Below are positions 58,916 through 64,000 of a DNA stretch of 64,000 nucleotides, piece by piece (position 1 is the stretch's first letter; every line of letters starts with the position of its first letter). This DNA is from Dermatemys mawii (Eukaryota; Chordata; Testudines; Dermatemydidae). The notes beneath the pieces are model-generated. The model was given only the letters and a program-made list of their open reading frames with translations. It had not been told where the DNA came from and ran no database searches. The translations under genes were made by a program, and so were the position numbers. Where the stretch lies: NCBI GenBank assembly GCA_007922305.1, contig ML677326.1, forward strand, positions 55,298,785-55,362,784, given 5' to 3'.

Positions 58916-59042
58916 GGTCCACGATCCTGCAAATACCTCTGCATATGAGTAACTATGCACTTGATTAATTCCACCAAAATAAATTTGATAGGACTACTCA
59001 CGTGCATGCAAAAAAATGCATGCATGCAATTTGGACCTTAAT
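58916..59042. repeat. Ancient palindromic interspersed repeat
   Basis: 'TAGGTCCACGATCCTGCAAA' pairs with 'GCATGCAATTTGGACCTTA'. The centre holds 'GGACTACTCACGTGCATGCA'. Third of three such repeats in tandem between 58.5 and 59.05 kb. Confidence 0.6.
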
Positions 59043-59101
59043 TTACATCAGAATTACTGAAGTTCTGAGACCTGGGGTAAAATTTTCAGAAGCATCAAAG
59101 T

Positions 59102-59318
59102 CAGTGGTTCTCAAACGTCTGTTCTGGTGATCTCTTCCAAATAGCCTCTGAGTGTGATCCCCCTTATAAATTAAAAACACTTTTTAATACATTTAACACC
59201 ATTTTAAATGTTGGATGCAAAGAGGGGTTTTGGGTGGAGGCTCACAGCTCACAATCCCCCACATGTATTAACCTCATGACCCTCTGAGGGGTCATGACCT
59301 CCAGTTTGAGAACCCCTT
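59102..59318. mobile_element. Non-autonomous hAT element (217 bp)
   Basis: CAGTGGTTCTCAAACG and CAGTTTGAGAACCCCTT are inverted ends. The 8-bp duplications ATCAAAGT (59094-59101) and TGCTAAGT (59319-59326) match 5 of 8 and correspond to 'GCCTAAGT' of the host repeat. The interior 'CTTATAAATTAAAAACACTT' and 'GGGTGGAGGCTCACAGCTCA' is a very common turtle/crocodile family. Confidence 0.85.
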
Positions 59319-59388
59319 TGCTAAGTGACTTAAGCTCTTAAGATCCAATTTTCAGAAGTGACTTAGGCACTTTTGAAAATGGAACTTT

Positions 59389-59666
59389 GGCCTTTTCTGC
59401 ACACAAAAGTTGTACCCCTTTAATCATGGCAACATCAATAGCTAAGATCTTCCTGATATGGACACAATTATACTGATGTTAAAGTGCTTATACTGGCATA
59501 TCTCGTTCTCATACAGAAGAGCGATATATTTACCAGTATAAGGCAACTTTATACAGGTACAGTTGTGTTCATGCTGGTGGCTGTACCAGTATAACTGTAT
59601 CATAAAAATATCACATCTCCAACTGAAAGAGTTGTACATGTACAAAATCTATATGTAGAGTGTGCC
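59389..59666. mobile_element. Harbinger-type MITE (278 bp)
   Basis: GGCCTTTTCTGCACACAAAA and CTATATGTAGAGTGTGCC are inverted ends. The flanks are TTT (59386-59388) and TTA (59667-59669), and removing the element restores the host repeat's 'GAACTTAG' sequence, which supports a TTA duplication. The interior is an AT-rich 'TGTACCAGTATAACTG' type. Confidence 0.75.
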
Positions 59667-59707
59667 TTAGTCTCCTAAATCACTTAGGAATTTTGAAAAT
59701 TTTATCC

Positions 59708-61003
59708 TTGGAAGCAAAATGGCTATAACAGGACTCAACTACAGAAATCAACTGAATTTAACAGAAACAAAATCCAATAGCAGCAGTAACTGAGAATTAT
59801 AAGCTCATTCTAGTAATAGTCATATTCCCATGATTGGGGGAGGGGGAAACAGGAGGCATCTGATAGGTATAACATACCTGAATAGGAAATGAGGAAAAAA
59901 CATTTTCCCACACATTGTTCAAATCAATATAAACTTTGCTTATTATTCACTGTTTACACAAGGCTACTAGGGTACAGACGCTTTACACACATCTTGTTTT
60001 CATTGTCTCCCACAGCCAATAATTTTTTGTACACTGTTCAATGACGGTATTATTAACATGTGCTTCGAGACACCACAAACAGAATATTTTCAATTGCTGT
60101 ACTGTAATTTTCTGGTAGGGCAATAGATCTGATTAGAGAGCCATGGGAACACTGCAGAAGTTTAAAAAATGTAAAACAAGCATAAACATATGTTAATCCA
60201 AGGGCCCACCTGAGAGCCTTTCCACAAAATATCTTCTGCTGTTACTAATATTATGTTAACAATAAGATGCTCTCCTGAGTCTTTACAATATCACTTGTAG
60301 AACAACAACAATAGTATCTCTTCAGTATAAAGTTCCTCAAATGCATAATCTTATCTGCTAGATTACTATTCCAGCTGGCTAGAAATATTTTCAGGCAAAT
60401 CAATGAATCAGATATTCTCCAGGCAATGAGACAGTTTATTATAATAAACAGGAGTATTGGGGAACTAATTTCATTCTGCTCCCTTAGGTAAGATATTGTT
60501 GGTCTCCCAGTTGGAATAGCTAATAAAACACACCTGTGAAACATGTTTATTGGACAACCTCAAAATATCATAAAATACCATAGCAAGGAAAAACAGACTT
60601 CATACAGTTTGCAATCCATAATGTTAAAGAAATTAAAGATAGGGCTTGTACGAAAGCTTAAATCTGGAGTGGAAGCCAAATCTAACCCATCAGAAGTCTC
60701 CAGTTCAAGAGACAGCTCCCTAAAGTCATGAAACATAGCTGCAAAGTGGTAGTAACAATGTAGAGTGCCTAACGAGAAATTCTGAAGTGTTTGCCAAAAG
60801 CACAGTGCATTTCATCTTTCTCCACATTTTTTTTTCTTTTAAGCTTTGTGCAGCACACAGGATGGCTACCAATATGCAACTTGCCTTCACTAAGATTGTT
60901 GCTAAAAAGTGCTACAAATCATAATAGTTGTACTGCACATGCAGGAAGTACATTTTTTAAAAAACATTCACCACTGACAATCTCAAAAAGTAAGACACAC
61001 TGC
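59708..61003. other. No gene or recognisable repeat seen
   Basis: About 1.3 kb of AT-rich unique-looking DNA. The 97-aa minus frame near 60251-60544 has no domain. Confidence 0.4.
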
Positions 61004-61011
61004 TCCTAAAC

Positions 61012-62001
61012 CAGGGTGGATAAAAATCAGTGATTTTTTAAAGGATTTTTTTTAATTTAAATCAGTTTTTTTGATAAAAAGGTTTTTGAGGAAAAATATC
61101 TATCTAAAGATAGTTTTAATTAAGATGCATCATAGCTCAAAGATCTCTCATCAAGGAATAGGGCTTATAAGGTGTAATATTCTAGTATGAGACAATATAT
61201 TCATGTAATGTTTATAATATTCATGTAAGGCTTCTGTATAGAAAAATTAACCTAAATTAATCTATCTACCCAATGGGACTCAGTGCTCAGTCTAGAAGAT
61301 ACCATCAGAGATGCTTAGTTTTGCAGTTCTCAAACTGTGGATTTGTGTCTCCAGAAGTAACATGCTCGTTAAGAGCAAAAATGTTATTAAAGAAATAAAT
61401 AATATATAGACGTGAGAAATAACAGACCTCAACTCTATCATCCCTCTGCAAATTTGTGTACACAGAGTTAATCCTTTACCTCTCTCTAAAAGTGCAAAGT
61501 TTCAAAAAGTTCAATGCATAGAAGATTGTTGGGGGTGGAACAGATCTGGACAAAGAGAAGAAATCTGGAGCTAAATGTGACAAGCGAGGAACATATGCTT
61601 GTTTTGTTAAAATATTATATGTTTGGAGTTGAAGAAAAAAAATCCAGAATATTTAACATTGTTTTAGATAGATAAAACAATATTAATGATTAACCTGTTG
61701 AACTGGAGATATTTCACCTCCCAATGACTTCATAAATATCTGCTTCAATTACCTTTGGTCAATGAAATAATCAATCATTCCTCTTCTGATACAGCTGTAA
61801 AATGAATCTGAAAAGTTTTCAAAATAAATCACCATTTAAAAATGTCTAGTGTGTACCTTCTAAAAATGAAACCTACATCTATCTGTGAGTTGTGAAGAAT
61901 ATGTATTAAGGTTATAACAACCAATAAGAATGCACTTTTATATAGAAAACCATGATTAATTTGAGTCTTCCTGACTCGTGATTTAAATTAAATCCATTCT
62001 G
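61012..62001. mobile_element. hAT-type element with perfect 8-bp target duplication (990 bp)
   Basis: It begins CAGGGTGGATAAAAATCAGT and ends GTGATTTAAATTAAATCCATTCTG, inverted at CAGGGTGGAT / ATCCATTCTG with the adjacent AAATCA-type block. TCCTAAAC occurs on both sides (61004-61011 and 62002-62009), an exact 8-bp duplication. The interior matches a widespread amniote repeat as I recall it ('AAAGATAGTTTTAATTAAGA', 'GATACCATCAGAGATGCT'). No transposase frame. Confidence 0.9.
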
Positions 62002-62263
62002 TCCTAAACTTCAGGCTCTCTTGTCTGAGGTTCCTGAGATATGTAGGAGAGGGCTCTCTCCTTCAGATCGCAAAAGCTGTGCAGGATTCCATGTTCTGGT
62101 AATGTCTAGGCAAATAATTCCACATAAGGTGCAATGCTGTCCACTTTTTGAGCATGCTGAGTAACACCTTATTGCATGCAGAACCACTGTTCCACATGTT
62201 TCATTCCATTGTTGTAAATGGCAACACCTATGGACTAAAGAACTACTCAACATTTATCATAGC

Positions 62264-62720
62264 ACACAGCACATAGGAGCCCTCGTCACAGACCACAGCC
62301 CCACTGTGCTAGGCATTGTAGAAACACAGAGGAAAAAGATAGCCCTCTCCCCAAACTGCTCATAATATAAGAGACAACAGATGGATACAGACAGACTGAC
62401 AAGGAGTACAAAAACCACCAACAAAAAAAACCAAACAAACTAATGAGTCAGCATGATAACATGGTTGCAGAACTCCAGTAGTTTTTTGTAGGCTTCAGGG
62501 CAGAGGAGAATTTTAAGTAGAGATCTGAAGGAAGATAAGGAGTCAGATGTTCACAAAGTGCTTCTCTTAGAGGAGCAGCATACAAGAAAGCACAAAGGTT
62601 TTTGTTTGAAAATCTAAGAAATGGGAGTTGACCTTTCTATATAGAATGAAAGCTAATAGGTAGGATGGGGATAGGTCTGGAATGGCCTTGAAAGTGAAGA
62701 CAAATGGCTTATGTTTGATA
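62264..62720 (+). repeat. Interspersed repeat shared with 29515-29725, copy 2
   Basis: The first part, 'GAGCCCTCGTCACAGACCAC' and 'CCCACTGTGCTAGGCATTGT', is the ancient LINE-tail motif. It continues with 'AGAGACAACAGATGGATACA', 'AGTCAGCATGATAAC', 'AGCATACAAGAAAGCACAAA' and onward, the blocks shared with 29515. This copy is the more complete. Class uncertain. Confidence 0.55.
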
Positions 62721-64000
62721 GGGTAAAGAAAAGAGAGCCAGCGGACAGATGCAAACATGAATGTGTGAGTAGGGAGGGAAAGTAGATCATCACATTCTAA
62801 GGACATTTTTTCCCTTGAAAGGGAAAGTAAATTATACTGATAGAAGATTAAGGTTGCCTCTGCCTAGCAGTTAAAAGTTAGGAAATGTATTACTTTAATT
62901 CTGCCTCTCCATTATGATAACTTTGTATATCCACTACAATACATGTTACTTAGTTCATATTTGAATCATAAGTCTAACATATAAAACATGTTTCATGATG
63001 TTCACAGATATTATATATAGTTTGTTGCAAGTTAGTGACACACTGATTCAGGGCTTTTTAAAGATCTGCTCTGCAGGAGACATCAAATCTGCTGTCATTT
63101 TGGTTGACTTGACAGTATATGCAAGTGACCAGCAATAACATGGCTCCATATCCTGTTGGAAAAAAATTGTTCCTGTTGCAGTAAATGAATTCTATATGCC
63201 ACACAATGAATATAAAGAGGGTTTACTCCTTGTTATTTCATACAATAAATCTCTCAATTATGCTCTAAGGTTGTTTGGTTTTCATTATCATCCCTTGTAT
63301 AGATTTTTTACTCTGTTTATAAAGGAAATGGTCTTCATGAATACTGTATTATCTTGGTTAATTCTTCTATCTTACTCTACCTCATGCATAATCAATCTAC
63401 TTTAAGCCTTTCCTTGTAAAACAACCTATGTACTAAGAAACAAGATGCCTTCTGGGAGGAAGATTACATCACCTACTTTTTACCTTATCACATCAATCGC
63501 TCTATTTCAATTCTCCTTGACAACTACTAGTTCCCTGAAGCCATGAAGAAAAACAACAAAAAATGTCTTTTTTTTAGCACCAATGCTTCCTCATTGGAGA
63601 AACAGAAATGAGCCATTTTGCCTCTCTTTGATTTACCATGGCTTAATCTAAGTCTTTTAATTAGCATCTGCACTCTACAACTTTTACACAGCAGAAAAAT
63701 CAGATTTACAGGTCATTATTATTAGCTGAGCTAATTCATTTCCATCTGCATATTTACACAGTTACAATATTCATAAAAGTCGACTGTATTTGGGCAACTT
63801 TGCATGGCACTCTACAGACAGTCACTTTCCAGATAAACAGGAAACAGCTGTTAAAGACTGACCTTGGTTTTGAAGCAGCGCAGTTCGGTTTAAAACAAAA
63901 TAAAGAGTTTTCCCCAGCACTTTTCAGAAGTGGCTCCCACACTCAAGTTCTGAGGAAGCAAGTTTACAACCCATGAATGCATAAGTGTAATCCTTCATGC
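62721..64000. other. No gene seen; unique-looking DNA
   Basis: AT-rich to the window end. The 63600-63850 part contains dense TAATTAG, GAGCTAAT and CAGATAAACAGG motifs that resemble transcription-factor clusters, but without comparison this is only texture. Confidence 0.35.

Larger units (their letters stand above)
59068..59707. repeat. Ancient palindromic repeat split by two younger elements
   Basis: Three pieces join to one fold-back repeat: 59068-59101 ('AAAATTTTCAGAAG'), 59319-59388 ('GACTTAGGCACTTTTGAAAA') and 59667-59707 ('CTAAATCACTTAGGAATTTT'). The insertions at 59102-59318 and 59389-59666 each carry their own target duplications. The host repeat is of the 'AAATTTTCAAAAGTGCCTAA' type. 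Confidence 0.75.

Overview
This window looks like nuclear DNA of a turtle or close relative (Testudines most likely, other sauropsids possible). It is AT-rich, has no convincing host protein-coding gene, and is crowded with the transposon mix I know from turtle genomes: CR1 LINEs, many small hAT and PIF/Harbinger MITEs opening with 'GTCTACACTA'-type ends, Penelope-like elements, old solo LTRs and MIR-type SINE tails. The species call is inference from repeat style. The region is best read as an intron or gene desert. Almost all open reading frames here are chance or repeat-derived.

Layout. 1-8 kb: a Penelope-end scrap, two hAT elements 27 bp apart, an LTR-like repeat invaded by a third hAT, and a 57-bp tandem repeat. 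8-14 kb: mostly unique DNA, then a compact Penelope-like element with inverted terminal repeats, an 11-bp target duplication and a GIY-YIG endonuclease relic, followed by a 550-bp hAT. 15-19 kb: a Harbinger MITE and a minus-strand CR1 split by a solo LTR. 20-28 kb: a TA-flanked Tigger-like element carrying a GC-rich minisatellite, two members of a second TA-flanked MITE family, a Harbinger MITE, an LTR-like block and a MIR relic. 29-33 kb: LTR-like fragments and a plus-strand CR1 reverse-transcriptase relic cut by a palindromic MITE. 33.6-42.7 kb: largely unique DNA with one stretch resembling a conserved enhancer, plus small MITEs. 42.7-49 kb: a solo LTR, an (AT)n tract, a CR1 tail, two Harbinger MITEs and a 1.57-kb Harbinger transposon retaining remnants of both of its genes. 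49.9-55.7 kb: a long alternating purine-pyrimidine tract, a second solo LTR, a four-part CR1/hAT mosaic, LTR-like blocks and another MITE. 56-64 kb: a G-quadruplex candidate, ancient palindromic repeats with nested insertions, and a 990-bp hAT with a perfect 8-bp target duplication.

No genes work together here. The content records successive transposition waves, and the nests give relative ages: ancient palindromic repeats and CR1 first, then hAT, Harbinger and LTR insertions into them. Boundaries given to the base rest on visible terminal repeats and target duplications. Those given as approximate rest on my recognition of turtle repeat consensus sequences, which I could not check against a library.
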